NCBI RefSeq assembly: GCF_014109765.1
Contig: NZ_CP059139.1
Location: 434,001 to 498,000 of the forward strand
From: Pseudomonas berkeleyensis
GTDB lineage: Bacteria > Pseudomonadota > Gammaproteobacteria > Pseudomonadales > Pseudomonadaceae
Length of the DNA stretch: 64,000 nucleotides
Reading direction: 5' to 3'
Numbering within the stretch: position 1 is the first letter of the stretch; each line of letters starts with the position of its first letter. Below, in pieces: positions 8,113 to 18,469 of the stretch. Below the pieces are notes generated by a model. It had not been told where the DNA came from, made no database searches, and was given only the letters and a program-made list of their open reading frames with translations. Made by a program: the position numbers and the translations under genes.

Positions 8113-10436
8113 TTCTTCAACTGCTTGGCGTTGGCGAACAGGGCGGCCATGCCGCCGGTGGCAGGTGCCGGTTTGTCCTGGCTGGAATGACGCTCGCTAC
8201 GCGGGGCGTTGCCGCCACGGTTGCCACCGCGCGATTGTCCGCCACGCGGCCCGTCGACCTTCTCGCCGGGGGTGTCGCCCATGCGCATGGACAGGGCGAT
8301 GCGATTACGCGGGATGTCCACTTCCATCACCTTGACCTTGACCACGTCGCCGGCCTTGACCGCTTCGTGTGGATCCTTGATGAACTTCTCCGACAACGCA
8401 CTGATGTGCACCAGGCCGTCCTGGTGGACGCCGATGTCGACGAAGGCGCCGAAGTTGGTGACGTTGGTCACCACGCCTTCGAGCACCATGCCCAGTTCGA
8501 GATCCTTGAGGGTTTCCACGCCTTCCTGGAACTCGGCGGTCTTGAACTCCGGACGTGGGTCGCGGCCAGGCTTGTCCAGTTCCTTGAGGATGTCGCCGAC
8601 GGTGACCAGGCCGAAGCGTTCATCGGTGAACTTGGCCGGGTCGAGGCGCTTGAGGAATCCCGAGTCGCCGATCAGCGAGCGGATATCGCGGCTGGTGTCC
8701 TGGGCGATGCGCTCCACCAGCGGGTAGGTTTCCGGGTGCACAGCCGAGGCGTCCAGCGGGTTGTCGCCGTTCATCACGCGGAGGAAGCCGGCGGCCTGCT
8801 CGAAGGTCTTCTCGCCCAGACGCGGTACTTTCTTCAGGTCGGCGCGCGAGGCGAAGGCGCCGTTGGCATCGCGATAGCTGACGATATTCTGCGCCAGGGT
8901 TGCATTGAGGCCGGAGATGCGTGCCAGCAGGGCGGCTGAGGCGGTGTTAACGTCCACGCCGACGGCGTTCACGCAGTCCTCGACCACAGCGTCCAGGCTG
9001 CGCGCCAGCTTGAGCTGCGACACGTCGTGCTGGTACTGGCCGACGCCAATGGATTTCGGGTCGATCTTCACCAGCTCGGCCAGCGGGTCTTGCAGGCGGC
9101 GGGCGATGGAGACGGCGCCGCGCAGCGACACGTCGAGATCGGGGAATTCGCGGGCAGCCAGTTCCGAGGCCGAATACACCGAGGCACCAGCCTCGGAGAC
9201 CATCACCTTGGTCAGCTTCAGGCCCGGCACTTTCTTGATCAGCTCGGCGGCCAGCTTGTCGGTTTCGCGGCTGGCAGTGCCGTTGCCGATGGAGATCAGG
9301 TCGACGCCATGCTTGGCGCACAGTTTGGCGAGGATCGCCAGGGTGCCGTCCCAGTCGTTGCGCGGCGCGTGCGGGTAGACGGTGGCGGTTTCCAGCACCT
9401 TGCCGGTGGCATCGACCACCGCCACCTTGCAGCCGGTGCGCAGGCCCGGATCGAGTGCCAGGGTCGCGCGCGGGCCGGCCGGTGCGGCCAGCAGCAGGTC
9501 ATGCAGGTTGCGGGCGAAGACGCTGATGGCTTCGTCCTCGGCCTTCTCGCGCAGCTCGCCGAGCAGGTCGGTTTCCAGGTGGTTGTACAGCTTGACCTTC
9601 CAGGTCCAGCGCACCACCTCGGCCAGCCATTTGTCCGCCGGGCGGTTGTTCTGGCTGATGCCGAAGCGCTCGCCGATCATCAGTTCGCACGGATGCAATG
9701 CGCCCGGCAGCTCTTCGCCAACCTTCAGGCTGGAGCTGAGAATGCCTTCGTTGCGCCCGCGGAAGATCGCCAGTGCACGGTGCGACGGCACGCCCTTGAG
9801 TGCTTCGTCATGCTCGAAGTAATCGCTGAACTTGGCGCCTTCGTTTTCCTTGCCCGGCACCAGGCGGGCGCTGAGGGTGGCGTTGTCCTTGAGGAAGCTG
9901 CGCAGCTTGTCGAGCAGCGCGGCGTCTTCGGCGAAGCGCTCCATGAGGATGTACTTGGCGCCTTCGAGCACGGCCTTGACATCGGCGAAGCCCTTTTCGG
10001 CGTCGATGAAGCGCTCGGCTTCCTGCTCGGGCGTCAGGCTCGGATCGTTGAACAGCGCATCGGCCAGCTCGCCGAGGCCGGCTTCCAGGGCGATCTGGCC
10101 CTTGGTGCGGCGCTTCTGCTTGTACGGCAAATACAAATCTTCGAGGCGCGTCTTGGTGTCGGCGAGGTTGATCTCGCGCTTGAGTTCCGGGGTCAGCTTG
10201 CCCTGTTCCTCGATGCTGGCGAGGATCGCCACGCGGCGTTCGTCCAGCTCGCGCAGGTAGCGCAGGCGCTCTTCCAGGTGGCGCAGCTGGGTGTCGTCGA
10301 GGCTGCCGGTCACTTCTTTACGGTAACGGGCGATGAAGGGCACGGTGGAACCTTCGTCGAGCAGAGCCACGGCGGCGGCGACCTGCTGCGGGCGCACGCC
10401 CAGCTCGATGGCGATGCGGTTATTGATGCTGTCCAT
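8109..10436 (-). CDS. tex: Tex-family transcription accessory protein
   Basis: This 775-residue protein matches Tex throughout: an N-terminal helical region with [18 protein letters not shown], a YqgF-like domain with [17 protein letters not shown] (about residues 325-341), helix-hairpin-helix motifs ([18 protein letters not shown]), and a C-terminal S1 RNA-binding domain ([20 protein letters not shown]). A basic Arg/Gly/Ser-rich tail ([15 protein letters not shown]) follows. Tex is a conserved nucleic-acid-binding protein linked to RNA polymerase and rescue of stalled transcription. It is first of a two-gene unit with the downstream thioesterase (4-bp overlap), divergent from ompR. Assignment is secure; the molecular role in Pseudomonas is less clear. 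Confidence 0.96.
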   Translation of the reverse strand: MDSINNRIAIELGVRPQQVAAAVALLDEGSTVPFIARYRKEVTGSLDDTQLRHLEERLRYLRELDERRVAILASIEEQGKLTPELKREINLADTKTRLEDLYLPYKQKRRTKGQIALEAGLGELADALFNDPSLTPEQEAERFIDAEKGFADVKAVLEGAKYILMERFAEDAALLDKLRSFLKDNATLSARLVPGKENEGAKFSDYFEHDEALKGVPSHRALAIFRGRNEGILSSSLKVGEELPGALHPCELMIGERFGISQNNRPADKWLAEVVRWTWKVKLYNHLETDLLGELREKAEDEAISVFARNLHDLLLAAPAGPRATLALDPGLRTGCKVAVVDATGKVLETATVYPHAPRNDWDGTLAILAKLCAKHGVDLISIGNGTASRETDKLAAELIKKVPGLKLTKVMVSEAGASVYSASELAAREFPDLDVSLRGAVSIARRLQDPLAELVKIDPKSIGVGQYQHDVSQLKLARSLDAVVEDCVNAVGVDVNTASAALLARISGLNATLAQNIVSYRDANGAFASRADLKKVPRLGEKTFEQAAGFLRVMNGDNPLDASAVHPETYPLVERIAQDTSRDIRSLIGDSGFLKRLDPAKFTDERFGLVTVGDILKELDKPGRDPRPEFKTAEFQEGVETLKDLELGMVLEGVVTNVTNFGAFVDIGVHQDGLVHISALSEKFIKDPHEAVKAGDVVKVKVMEVDIPRNRIALSMRMGDTPGEKVDGPRGGQSRGGNRGGNAPRSERHSSQDKPAPATGGMAALFANAKQLKK

Positions 10437-10640
10437 AAAAAGCTACCCACACTGGAACGACAAAATGGCCGCATATGCAGCAGGCCAGACGCGAAAGCGG
10501 CGCATTATAAACACCGTGCTGACCTGCGCTGGGAACCATTCGGGGAAAAATCTGCTAACAATGGCTGAAGCGCCCACCCCGGCGCCTGAGTGATAATGCC
10601 GCCACTTGCCGTCCTGCGACGGTCTGCCCAAGGAGACGCC

Positions 10641-11375
10641 ATGACCCAGTCCAGCACTACCGCCGAAGGCGAGAAGATCCTCATCGTCGATGACGACGCC
10701 CGCCTGCGCCGCCTGCTCGAGCGCTTCTTCGACGAACAGGGCTACCGGGTGCGCGCGGTGGAAAACGTCGAACAGATGGATCGCCTGCTGGCGCGCGAGC
10801 TGTTCAACCTGGTGGTGCTGGATCTGATGCTGCCGGGCGAGGATGGCCTTTCCGCCTGCCGCCGCCTGCGTGAGGCGGGCAATCAGATGCCGATCATCAT
10901 GCTCACCGCCAAGGGCGATGAATCCAGCCGGATTCAGGGCCTGGAGCTGGGCGCCGACGACTACCTGGCCAAACCGTTCAACCCACGTGAACTGCTGGCG
11001 CGGATCAAGGCCGTGCTGCGCCGTCAGGCGCCAGTGGTGCCGGGCGCGCCGGGCAGCGAGGACGAAAGCGTCAGCTTTGGTGAGTACGAGCTGTCGCTGG
11101 CCACGCGCGAGCTGAAGAAAGGCGAGGAAGTGCACATGCTCACCACGGGTGAGTTCGCCGTGCTCAAGGCGCTGGTGCAGCACGCGCGCGAACCGCTGAC
11201 CCGCGACAAATTGATGAACCTGGCCCGTGGCCGTGAGTGGGACGCGCTGGAGCGCTCCATCGACGTGCAGATCAGCCGCCTGCGTCGCCTGATCGAACCC
11301 GACCCATCCAAACCCCGCTATATCCAGACCGTCTGGGGCGTGGGCTACGTGTTCGTTCCCGACGGCAACAAGTAA
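10641..11375 (+). CDS. ompR: OmpR-family response regulator (AmgR type)
   Basis: The 244-residue protein has a receiver domain (acidic pair in ILIVDDDARL, phosphoacceptor Asp61 in LVVLDLMLPGEDG, Lys in YLAKPFNPRE) and a C-terminal winged-helix DNA-binding domain (ERSIDVQISRLRRLIEPDP, IQTVWGVGYVF). I start it at ATG 10641, preceded by AAGGAG; an earlier in-frame ATG gives an unlikely leader. The paired kinase lies 99 bp downstream. In P. aeruginosa the orthologous pair, AmgRS, responds to envelope stress from misfolded membrane proteins and affects aminoglycoside tolerance. Orthology is inferred from position between tex and ldcA-rimK and from similarity. Confidence 0.93.
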   Translation: MTQSSTTAEGEKILIVDDDARLRRLLERFFDEQGYRVRAVENVEQMDRLLARELFNLVVLDLMLPGEDGLSACRRLREAGNQMPIIMLTAKGDESSRIQGLELGADDYLAKPFNPRELLARIKAVLRRQAPVVPGAPGSEDESVSFGEYELSLATRELKKGEEVHMLTTGEFAVLKALVQHAREPLTRDKLMNLARGREWDALERSIDVQISRLRRLIEPDPSKPRYIQTVWGVGYVFVPDGNK

Positions 11376-11383
11376 CCGCGCGG

Positions 11384-11408
11384 GGCGGATGAAGTCGCTT
11401 CATCCGCC
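11384..11408 (+). other. Strong hairpin between ompR and envZ
   Basis: A perfect 11-bp inverted repeat (GGCGGATGAAG / CTTCATCCGCC, loop TCG) begins 9 bp after the ompR stop and ends 66 bp before envZ. The downstream tract (TGGTCGTTTGC) is only weakly T-rich. It could act as a partial terminator or a 3'-end stabiliser that makes regulator mRNA more abundant than kinase mRNA. Confidence 0.7.
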
Positions 11409-11474
11409 TGGTCGTTTGCTGGAACGTCACCTGGCGGGTTGCCGTGCGACCTGCCCCAAGTCTTCCGAGTACCG

Positions 11475-12791
11475 ATGAAAACCCCTTACTGGTTCCCGCA
11501 AAGTTTCTTCGCCCGCACCCTCTGGCTGGTGCTGATCGTCGTCCTGTTCTCCAAGGCGCTGACCCTGGTGTACCTGATGATGAACGAAGACGTGCTGGTC
11601 GACCGTCAGTACAGCCATGGCGCTGCCCTGACGTTGCGCGCCTACTGGGCGGCCAGTCCCGAGGATCGGGATCATATTGCCGAGGCTGCCGGACTCAAGC
11701 GCATTCCACGTGACAAGGTGCCGACCAGCGAGCAGCACTGGCCCTACAGCGAGATCTTCCAGCGGCAGATGCAGACCGAGCTGGGCCCTGACACCGAGAC
11801 GCGAGTGCGCGCCACCTCGCCACCGGCACTCTGGGTGCATGCGCCGAGTCTGGGTGATGGCTGGGTGCGGGTGCCGATGTATCCCCACCCGTTGCGCGGT
11901 CAGCGTATCTGGAGTGTGCTTGGCTGGTTCCTCGGTATCGGCTTGCTGTCCACTGCGGCGGCCTGGATCTTCGTGCGTCAGCTCAACGCCCCGCTCAAGC
12001 GCCTGGTCTATGCCGCCCGCCAGCTCGGCCAGGGCCGCAGCGTACGTCTGCCGGTCGGCGATACGCCGAGCGAGATGACCGAGGTGTACCGCGCCTTCAA
12101 CCAGATGGCCGAAGATGTCGAGCAGGCCGCCCGCGAGCGCGAGCTGATGCTCGCCGGGGTTTCTCATGACCTGCGCACACCGCTGACGCGTCTGCGCCTG
12201 GCGCTGGAGTTCATGGAGAACGACACCGAACTGACCGATGACATGGTGCGCGACATCGAGGATATGGACGCCATCCTCGACCAGTTCCTCGCCTTCATCC
12301 GCGACGGCCGTGGTGAGCCGGTGGAAGAGGCTGACTTCTGCGAGCTGGTGCGCGAGACACTGGCGCCCTACAACCAGGGCGAGGAGCGCGTGCGCCTGTG
12401 CCTGGAGCCGATTCCGTCCTTCCCGCTGCGTCGGGTGTCGATCAAGCGCCTGCTCACCAACTTGGTGGAGAACGCCCTGAACCATGGTGGCGGCGATGCC
12501 GTCGAGGTGGTCGCCAGCCTGGCCGGCGATCATGCCGCCCCCTATGTGGTGCTCAGCGTGCTGGATCGCGGCGCCGGTATCGATCCGGGCGAGCTGGACA
12601 GCATCTTCAACCCCTTCATCCGGGGCGACCGTGCCCGCGGTGGACGTGGTACCGGCCTGGGCCTGGCCATCGTCAAGCGCATCGCTGCGCTGCATGGCGG
12701 TAGTGTGGAGCTGCGCAACCGCAGCGGCGGCGGACTCGAAGCGAGAGTAAGGCTGCCTCTGGGCCTGCTGTTGCCACGCGACGCGGTGTAG
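11475..12791 (+). CDS. envZ: EnvZ-like sensor histidine kinase (AmgS type)
   Basis: The 438-residue inner-membrane kinase has a first membrane segment at about residues 12-35, a periplasmic loop of roughly 110 residues, and a second segment at about 147-167. A HAMP linker follows, then the phosphoacceptor H231 in AGVSHDLRTPLTRLR. The ATPase domain carries the N box (LLTNLVENALNHGG), G1 (DRGAGIDPGE) and G2 (GGRGTGLGLAIVKR). I choose the ATG at 11475 (MKTPYWFPQS), since the upstream extension would prepend a non-family leader. It is the partner of the OmpR-type regulator immediately upstream. Signal is likely envelope stress by orthology with AmgS, which is inferred. Confidence 0.93.
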   Translation: MKTPYWFPQSFFARTLWLVLIVVLFSKALTLVYLMMNEDVLVDRQYSHGAALTLRAYWAASPEDRDHIAEAAGLKRIPRDKVPTSEQHWPYSEIFQRQMQTELGPDTETRVRATSPPALWVHAPSLGDGWVRVPMYPHPLRGQRIWSVLGWFLGIGLLSTAAAWIFVRQLNAPLKRLVYAARQLGQGRSVRLPVGDTPSEMTEVYRAFNQMAEDVEQAARERELMLAGVSHDLRTPLTRLRLALEFMENDTELTDDMVRDIEDMDAILDQFLAFIRDGRGEPVEEADFCELVRETLAPYNQGEERVRLCLEPIPSFPLRRVSIKRLLTNLVENALNHGGGDAVEVVASLAGDHAAPYVVLSVLDRGAGIDPGELDSIFNPFIRGDRARGGRGTGLGLAIVKRIAALHGGSVELRNRSGGGLEARVRLPLGLLLPRDAV

Positions 12792-12898
12792 CGGGCTGAG
12801 CACCGGCCGTCCAGTCGGTCTCTCTGTGTGCTGGCAATATGCTGCCAAGGGCTCTGGCGCTAGGCTATGCTTTGCCAGCGCATCCATTCGAGGCCTGC

Positions 12899-15800
12899 AT
12901 GTCCGCCGCGTTGCCCAATCGCTTACCCACGTGGACATGGTGGCTGCCGCTGCCTCTTTTCCATCTGGGCACCTGGATTTCTCTGACCACCCGCCTGAAT
13001 GACGGGGTAGCGCTGTGCTACCTGCCATTGGTGCTCGGCCTGGCGCTGTGTCTGTGGTGGGGCCCGCGGGTGCTGCCAGCGCTTTATCTCAATGCCTTGT
13101 TCAGCGTGCCGTTGTGGGGCCTGCCCTGGCAGTGGGCGCCGCTGTATGCCTTGCCCGAGACGGCTTCCGTTGCCCTGGGCTGGTGGTTATTGCGGCGCGC
13201 AGATTTCGATCCAGCGCTGGGGCGGCTGGCCGATCTGCTGCGCTTTCTCGCCTTCGGTGTACTGGTGCCGATGACTCTGGTAACGCTCGGTCTACAGAGC
13301 AATCTGTGGCTGACCGGTTTTCAGAGCGCTGAGCAGTGGGCACAGGCCAGCTTGTCGGTCTGGTTGACCGACGGCATCAATCTGCTCGCGCTGAGTGCAC
13401 CGCTGCTGGCATTCGCCACCCCATTGCTGCGAGCACGTGGCTGGTTGCAGGCGCGAGCTGAGAGTTCGGCGCCGACACTGATTGTCAGTCGTTCGTTGTC
13501 CGGCTGGTTGTTCGCCGTGGGCGCTTTCCTGTTTCTGATGTTGCTGCTCGGCAGCCTGCCGTCGCTGCTCGCCCTGCCGTTGCTGGGTGTCAGCATGCTG
13601 GTGCTGGCGCTGCGACATGCCTTCGCCGGCGCCTTGTACGGCGTGATGCTGGGTTATTGCGCCACCTTGTTGTTGCCGCTGCTGCGCACCGGTCTGAGCC
13701 AGGGCGATCTGGATTTGCAGCGCAATCACCTGCAGCTCGCCGTGCTGTTGCTGATGGGCGCTGCCTTGCTGGTTGGGCGGGCGCTGAGCGACCTGCGTCA
13801 AACCCTGGCGCTCAGTGCGCAGATGCAGCAGCAGTTGGCGCGCGCCAACCTGGCGATGGAGGCTAGCCCACTGGGTGTGACCATTGCCGATGCACGGCAG
13901 GGCGACATGCCCTTGGTCTACTGCAACCCCGCCTTTACCCAGATCACGGGCTATTCGGTGGCGGAGACCCTGGGGCGTGATTGCCTGTTCCTGGCCAATG
14001 ACGAGGCCAATCACCATGGCCTGCAGAAGCTGCGCAGCGCCCTGCGCGAGGGGCGGGCGGCGCAGGCCGTGGTGCGTAACGTACGCAAGGACGGCAGCCG
14101 TTTCTGGAACGAAGTGGTGCTGGCGCCGATGCGCGATGAGCGGGGCATCAGCCACTTCGTCGGCTTGCAGCACGATGTCAGCGAGCGCGAGGAGCTGGCT
14201 GCACAGGTCGAGCGGCAGCGCGCGCAAATGCTGCGCCAGAGCCACTTGTTCAGCCAGACCGAAGACATCGCCAACCTGGGCGGCTGGGTGCTGGAGGTCA
14301 GCGACTACAGCATGTTCTGGAGCGATGGCTGCTATCGCATCGTCGAGCGCGATATCCATCAGGGGCCGCCAACGCTTGAGCAGGTGCTCGATTATTACGA
14401 CACGCCCAGCCAGGCACTGATCATGCAGACGTTACAGGCTGCACAGAACGGGCTCGAAGACCTGGATATCGAGGTGCGTCTGGTGGCGCGCCTGGGCGCT
14501 CGCCTGGTGCGCCTGCGCGGTATGGTCGAGCGTGATGACGACGGCAGCCCGGTGCGCCTTTACGGCGTGGTGCAGGACATCAGCGAGCGCAAGCGTGCCG
14601 AGTCGCAGTTGCGCGAGCGCGACGAGCGCCTGCGCCTGTTCTTCGAGGCGCCGCTGATCGGCATGGCGCTGACCACCCAGGCCTTTGCCTGGGAAGAGAT
14701 CAACCAGAAGCTCTGCAGCATTCTCGGCCGTAGCCGCGAGGAATTGCTGGCCAGTACCTGGCACCAGTTGTCGCACCCGGACGACATGGCGGCCGAGAAG
14801 GCGCGCCTGGAACCGGTGCTGCTGGGTAGCAGCGATGGCTTCGAGATGGACAAGCGCTTCCTGCGTGGTGACGGCCAGGTGGTCTACACCCGCGTCAGCC
14901 TCAGCGTCGTGCGCGGCAGTGCTGGGCGGCCGACGTTGTTCCTGCTGCTGGTCGAAGATATCAGTGCGCGGCGCGAGGCCGAGGCGCGCTACCAAACCCT
15001 GGTCGAGCACGCCCCCGAGGCGATCCTGCTGTTCAGCCCGGAGGGGGGCATCGTCGAGTTCAACGAAAACGCCCTGAGGCTGTTCCGCTATCAGCGCGAG
15101 GAGCTGCGAGGCCGTTCGATCCAGAACATCAGTCCGATGCGCCAGGCCGATGGCCGCCTCTCGTCACGTGCCGGCAAGGAATACCTGCGCCGCGCCATCA
15201 AGGGGGAGGCACCGGTCTTCGAATGGAACCACCGTGACAGTGCCGGCCGCCAGTTGCCCTGCGAAGTGCGCCTGGTGCGCATGCCGGGCGAGGAGTTGCT
15301 GATCCGCGCCAGCGTCACCGATATTTCCGAGCGCCAGCGCTACCAGCGTGAGATCGAGCGTCTGGCCTACAGCGATGAACTCACCGGCTTGCCCAACCGC
15401 CGTCTGCTGCTCGACCGTCTGCAGCATGCGATGGATCGCGAGAATCGCGAGGGCAGCCTGGGCGCCTTGCTGTTCATCGATCTGGATCACTTCAAGACGG
15501 TCAACGACAGCCTCGGCCATCTGGTCGGCGATGCCTTGCTGTGCGAGGTGACCACTCGCCTGGCGCGGGAGCTGCGTACCGAAGACACCTTGGCGCGTCT
15601 GGGCGGCGACGAATTCGTGGTACTGCTCGAAGCCCTCGGGCATGAGCCGCAAGCGGTCGCCGAGCACGCTACGGCAGTGGGCGAGAAGTTGCTGCGTGGC
15701 TTGCAGGGCAGTTGCCTGATCGATGGTCACGAACTGGCGATCAGCGCCAGTATCGGCATCGCCCTGCACCCCATGGGCCTGCAGCAGGCCTCGGACATTC

Positions 15801-16663
15801 TCAAGCAGGCCGATACCGCCATGTACCGGGCCAAGCACGCCGGGCGCAATGCGCTGCACTTCTTCGCCCCGGAGATGCAGGCCGCCATCGACCAGCGCCT
15901 GCAACTGCAGAGTGAACTGCGTCAGGCCATCGCGCGACAGCAACTGCAACTGGTATTCCAGCCGCAACTGAGGCTGGCCGACGACTCGGTCGCCGGCGCC
16001 GAGGTGCTGCTGCGCTGGCGACACCCCGAGCGCGGCGAGATCGGGCCGGATCAATTCATCCCCCTGGCGGAGGAAACCGGACTGATTCAGGACATCGGCC
16101 AGTGGGTGCTGGAGCAGGCCTGCGCGGCGCTGGCACGCTGGCAGATGCAGTGGCCGCACCTGGTGCTGGCGGTGAACCTCAGCCCACGCGAGCTGCGTCA
16201 TGCCGCCTGCGTCGAGCGCGTTGAAGACTGCCTGCGGCGTCACGGGGTGCCGGCGCAGGCGCTGGAACTGGAAATCACCGAAGGCGTGCTGCTGGAGGAT
16301 GTCGACCGCTGCATTGGCAACATGCAGCAGCTCAAGGCGCAGGGCGTGCGTTTCGCCATCGACGATTTCGGCACCGGTTATTCGTCGCTGACCTACCTCA
16401 AGCGCCTGCCGCTGGATCGCCTGAAGATCGACCGCAGTTTCGTCGCCGACCTCGATGGAGAGGCCAGCGGGCAGATGCTGGTGCAGACCATCCTGATGAT
16501 CGCCCGCAACCTGGGGCTTGAGTGCGTGGCCGAAGGCGTCGAGCGTGACAGTCAGCTGGCGCTGTTGCGCGAGCAGGACTGTGCTCTGGGTCAGGGCTAT
16601 CTGTTCGGCCGGCCGATGGCCGAGGCGGAGTTTCTGGCCTGGATGCAGGCGCGCCAGGGGTGA
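12899..16663 (+). CDS. MASE1-PAS(x4)-GGDEF-EAL membrane c-di-GMP enzyme with a LOV-like PAS
   Basis: The 1254-residue protein starts with about 300 residues of membrane segments resembling MASE1, then four PAS domains, a GGDEF and an EAL domain. The first PAS (about 325-430) has LOV-like features: NPAFTQITGY, GRDCLFL with Cys362, RKDGSRFWNEVVLAP and HFVGLQHDVSER. The GGDEF motif is intact at residues 902-906 and is preceded by an RxxD inhibitory site (RTED) five residues before it. The EAL domain has EVL at 1035-1037 in place of EAL, with DDFGTGYSSLTYLKRLPLD and LEITEGVLLED conserved, so both diguanylate cyclase and phosphodiesterase activity are possible. Overall architecture resembles YegE. 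I start at ATG 12899; an upstream in-frame ATG would add 20 residues. It converges on ldcA with a 7-bp gap. Confidence 0.9.
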   Translation: MSAALPNRLPTWTWWLPLPLFHLGTWISLTTRLNDGVALCYLPLVLGLALCLWWGPRVLPALYLNALFSVPLWGLPWQWAPLYALPETASVALGWWLLRRADFDPALGRLADLLRFLAFGVLVPMTLVTLGLQSNLWLTGFQSAEQWAQASLSVWLTDGINLLALSAPLLAFATPLLRARGWLQARAESSAPTLIVSRSLSGWLFAVGAFLFLMLLLGSLPSLLALPLLGVSMLVLALRHAFAGALYGVMLGYCATLLLPLLRTGLSQGDLDLQRNHLQLAVLLLMGAALLVGRALSDLRQTLALSAQMQQQLARANLAMEASPLGVTIADARQGDMPLVYCNPAFTQITGYSVAETLGRDCLFLANDEANHHGLQKLRSALREGRAAQAVVRNVRKDGSRFWNEVVLAPMRDERGISHFVGLQHDVSEREELAAQVERQRAQMLRQSHLFSQTEDIANLGGWVLEVSDYSMFWSDGCYRIVERDIHQGPPTLEQVLDYYDTPSQALIMQTLQAAQNGLEDLDIEVRLVARLGARLVRLRGMVERDDDGSPVRLYGVVQDISERKRAESQLRERDERLRLFFEAPLIGMALTTQAFAWEEINQKLCSILGRSREELLASTWHQLSHPDDMAAEKARLEPVLLGSSDGFEMDKRFLRGDGQVVYTRVSLSVVRGSAGRPTLFLLLVEDISARREAEARYQTLVEHAPEAILLFSPEGGIVEFNENALRLFRYQREELRGRSIQNISPMRQADGRLSSRAGKEYLRRAIKGEAPVFEWNHRDSAGRQLPCEVRLVRMPGEELLIRASVTDISERQRYQREIERLAYSDELTGLPNRRLLLDRLQHAMDRENREGSLGALLFIDLDHFKTVNDSLGHLVGDALLCEVTTRLARELRTEDTLARLGGDEFVVLLEALGHEPQAVAEHATAVGEKLLRGLQGSCLIDGHELAISASIGIALHPMGLQQASDILKQADTAMYRAKHAGRNALHFFAPEMQAAIDQRLQLQSELRQAIARQQLQLVFQPQLRLADDSVAGAEVLLRWRHPERGEIGPDQFIPLAEETGLIQDIGQWVLEQACAALARWQMQWPHLVLAVNLSPRELRHAACVERVEDCLRRHGVPAQALELEITEGVLLEDVDRCIGNMQQLKAQGVRFAIDDFGTGYSSLTYLKRLPLDRLKIDRSFVADLDGEASGQMLVQTILMIARNLGLECVAEGVERDSQLALLREQDCALGQGYLFGRPMAEAEFLAWMQARQG

Positions 16664-16670
16664 GCCGGGT

Positions 16671-17567
16671 TTACCAGCTCAGGCTGCTACCGCTCAGCCG
16701 CGCCTTACGGCCATAGGGCCAGGGATAGTTGCTGTCGCCATGGCCGCTGGGGAGTTCGCTGTACAGCGGGATGCCCAGCGGGGCCAGGTATTCGCCGATG
16801 ATCTGTTCCAGGCTGTGATGCACGCCGCGCCGTGGGCAATCGGTGAAACTGCCCAGGCAGACGGCACGCGGCCGCTGACCGGCGAAGCTGTTGAGCAGTT
16901 GCCAGAGGCTGCGCTCCAGGCGGTAGTACGGTTCACCGACGTCTTCCAGAATCAGGATCGAATCCTCTACCAGGCGCAGCTCGGCGTCGGTGCCGCAGAC
17001 GCTGGCCAGTGCGGTGAGGTTGCCGCCCTGTAGCCGACCGTCTATGGCATGCGCAGGCCCGCTGATATGGCGCACCGGCAACGGCTGGTGCTGGCCGTTG
17101 AGCAAGGCCCAAAGCGCCTGGGTCGAGGCCAGGCGTTCGCGCTGGCCGCCAGGCGCCGACAGCGCCTGATGACCGAGCGTCGTGGCGACCGGGCCATGAA
17201 TGGCGGGCAGCCCATGCTGCTGGAAGGCGCTGAGCAGGATCGACAGATCGGAAAAGCCGATCAGCGGACGCGGGCTGGCCTGTTGGAGCAGCGACCAGTC
17301 GATCGCCTCCACCAGCTGCGCGCAGCCATAACCGCCGCGCAGGCACCAGACGGCGCTGATGTCCGGCAGGCTGAAGGCCTGGTGCAGGTCTTCCAGACGT
17401 TGCTCAGGCGTGCCGGCCAGGTAGCGGTGGCGCGCACGCACGTGCTGGCCCAGGTGATAGCGAATGCCAAGCACATCGAGCTGTGCCAGGGTCGCCTCGA
17501 GCACGTCTTCGGCGATGGCTGACGCCGGAGCGATCAGCGCCAGGCGGCCGTCGAGCAGCGTGCTCAT
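16671..17567 (-). CDS. ldcA: LD-carboxypeptidase, S66 family
   Basis: The 298-residue protein is an S66 (LdcA-type) peptidase, which removes the terminal D-Ala from the tetrapeptide during murein recycling. Visible motifs are [16 protein letters not shown], the nucleophile-containing [17 protein letters not shown], the Glu region [17 protein letters not shown], and a His-containing [13 protein letters not shown] near the C-terminus. No signal peptide is apparent, fitting cytoplasmic recycling. Its ATG overlaps the rimK stop (ATGA), so it is probably the last gene of a rimB-rimK-ldcA unit. Confidence 0.92.
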   Translation of the reverse strand: MSTLLDGRLALIAPASAIAEDVLEATLAQLDVLGIRYHLGQHVRARHRYLAGTPEQRLEDLHQAFSLPDISAVWCLRGGYGCAQLVEAIDWSLLQQASPRPLIGFSDLSILLSAFQQHGLPAIHGPVATTLGHQALSAPGGQRERLASTQALWALLNGQHQPLPVRHISGPAHAIDGRLQGGNLTALASVCGTDAELRLVEDSILILEDVGEPYYRLERSLWQLLNSFAGQRPRAVCLGSFTDCPRRGVHHSLEQIIGEYLAPLGIPLYSELPSGHGDSNYPWPYGRKARLSGSSLSW

Positions 17568-18469
17568 CCGCGGCCCTTGGTGCGCGTCTGGCCTGGTTCG
17601 GCGTGTTTTTCCAGGTGTTCGATGATCATCCCGGCGACGTCCTTGCCGGTGGTCACTTCGATGCCTTCCAGGCCGGGCGAGGAGTTCACTTCCATCACCA
17701 GCGGGCCGTGGTTGGAGCGCAGAATGTCGACGCCGGCCACGTTCAGGCCCATCACCCGTGCGGCGCGCACGGCAGTCATGCGCTCCTCCGGGGTGATCTT
17801 GATCAGGCTGGCGGAGCCGCCGCGGTGCAGGTTGGAGCGGAATTCGCCGGCCTTGGCCTGACGCTTCATCGCCGCGATCACCTTGTCACCGACCACGAAG
17901 CAGCGGATGTCGGCGCCGCCGGCTTCGCTGATGTATTCCTGCACCATGATGTCCTGCTTGAGGCCGAGGAAGGCCTCGATCACCGACTCGGCCGCCTTGT
18001 GCGTTTCTGCCAGCACCACGCCCATGCCCTGGGTGCCTTCCAGCACCTTGATCACCAGCGGCGCACCGCCAACCATCTGGATCAGATCCGGAATGTCGTC
18101 CGGCGAGTGGGCGAAGCCGGTCACCGGCAGACCGATGCCCTTGCGCGAGAGCAGTTGCAGCGCGCGCAGCTTGTCCCGCGAGCGACTGATGGCCACCGAC
18201 TCGTTGAGCGGGAACACGCCCATCATTTCGAACTGGCGCAGCACCGCGCAGCCATAGAAGGTCACCGAGGCGCCGATGCGCGGGATCACCGCATCGAAAC
18301 CTTCCATGGCCTGGCCGCGATAGTGAATCTGCGGCTTGTGGCTGGCGATGTTCATATAGGCGCGCAGGGTGTCGATCACCACCATTTCATGGCCGCGCTG
18401 CTGGCCAGCCTCCACCAGACGGCGGGTGGAATACAGGCGCGGGTTGCGCGACAGCACGGCGATCTTCAT
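17564..18469 (-). CDS. rimK: RimK, ATP-grasp glutamate ligase acting on ribosomal protein S6
   Basis: The 301-residue ATP-grasp enzyme begins [20 protein letters not shown] (ATG at 18469; longer in-frame starts add unrelated sequence). Hallmarks include [20 protein letters not shown], the ATP-binding [20 protein letters not shown], and the metal-binding [15 protein letters not shown] near the C-terminus. RimK adds glutamate residues to the C-terminus of ribosomal protein S6 and is linked to adaptation of the proteome. It overlaps rimB upstream and ldcA downstream by 4 bp each, so the three are translationally coupled. Confidence 0.96.
   Translation of the reverse strand: MKIAVLSRNPRLYSTRRLVEAGQQRGHEMVVIDTLRAYMNIASHKPQIHYRGQAMEGFDAVIPRIGASVTFYGCAVLRQFEMMGVFPLNESVAISRSRDKLRALQLLSRKGIGLPVTGFAHSPDDIPDLIQMVGGAPLVIKVLEGTQGMGVVLAETHKAAESVIEAFLGLKQDIMVQEYISEAGGADIRCFVVGDKVIAAMKRQAKAGEFRSNLHRGGSASLIKITPEERMTAVRAARVMGLNVAGVDILRSNHGPLVMEVNSSPGLEGIEVTTGKDVAGMIIEHLEKHAEPGQTRTKGRG

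Noticed and set aside
9027..10568. A 513-codon frame antisense to tex
   Set aside because: It is a codon-bias shadow without motifs; tex is complete on the minus strand.
16001..16009. EVL in place of EAL as evidence of an inactive phosphodiesterase
   Set aside because: The catalytic Glu is kept and EVL is common in active enzymes; other catalytic motifs are intact.
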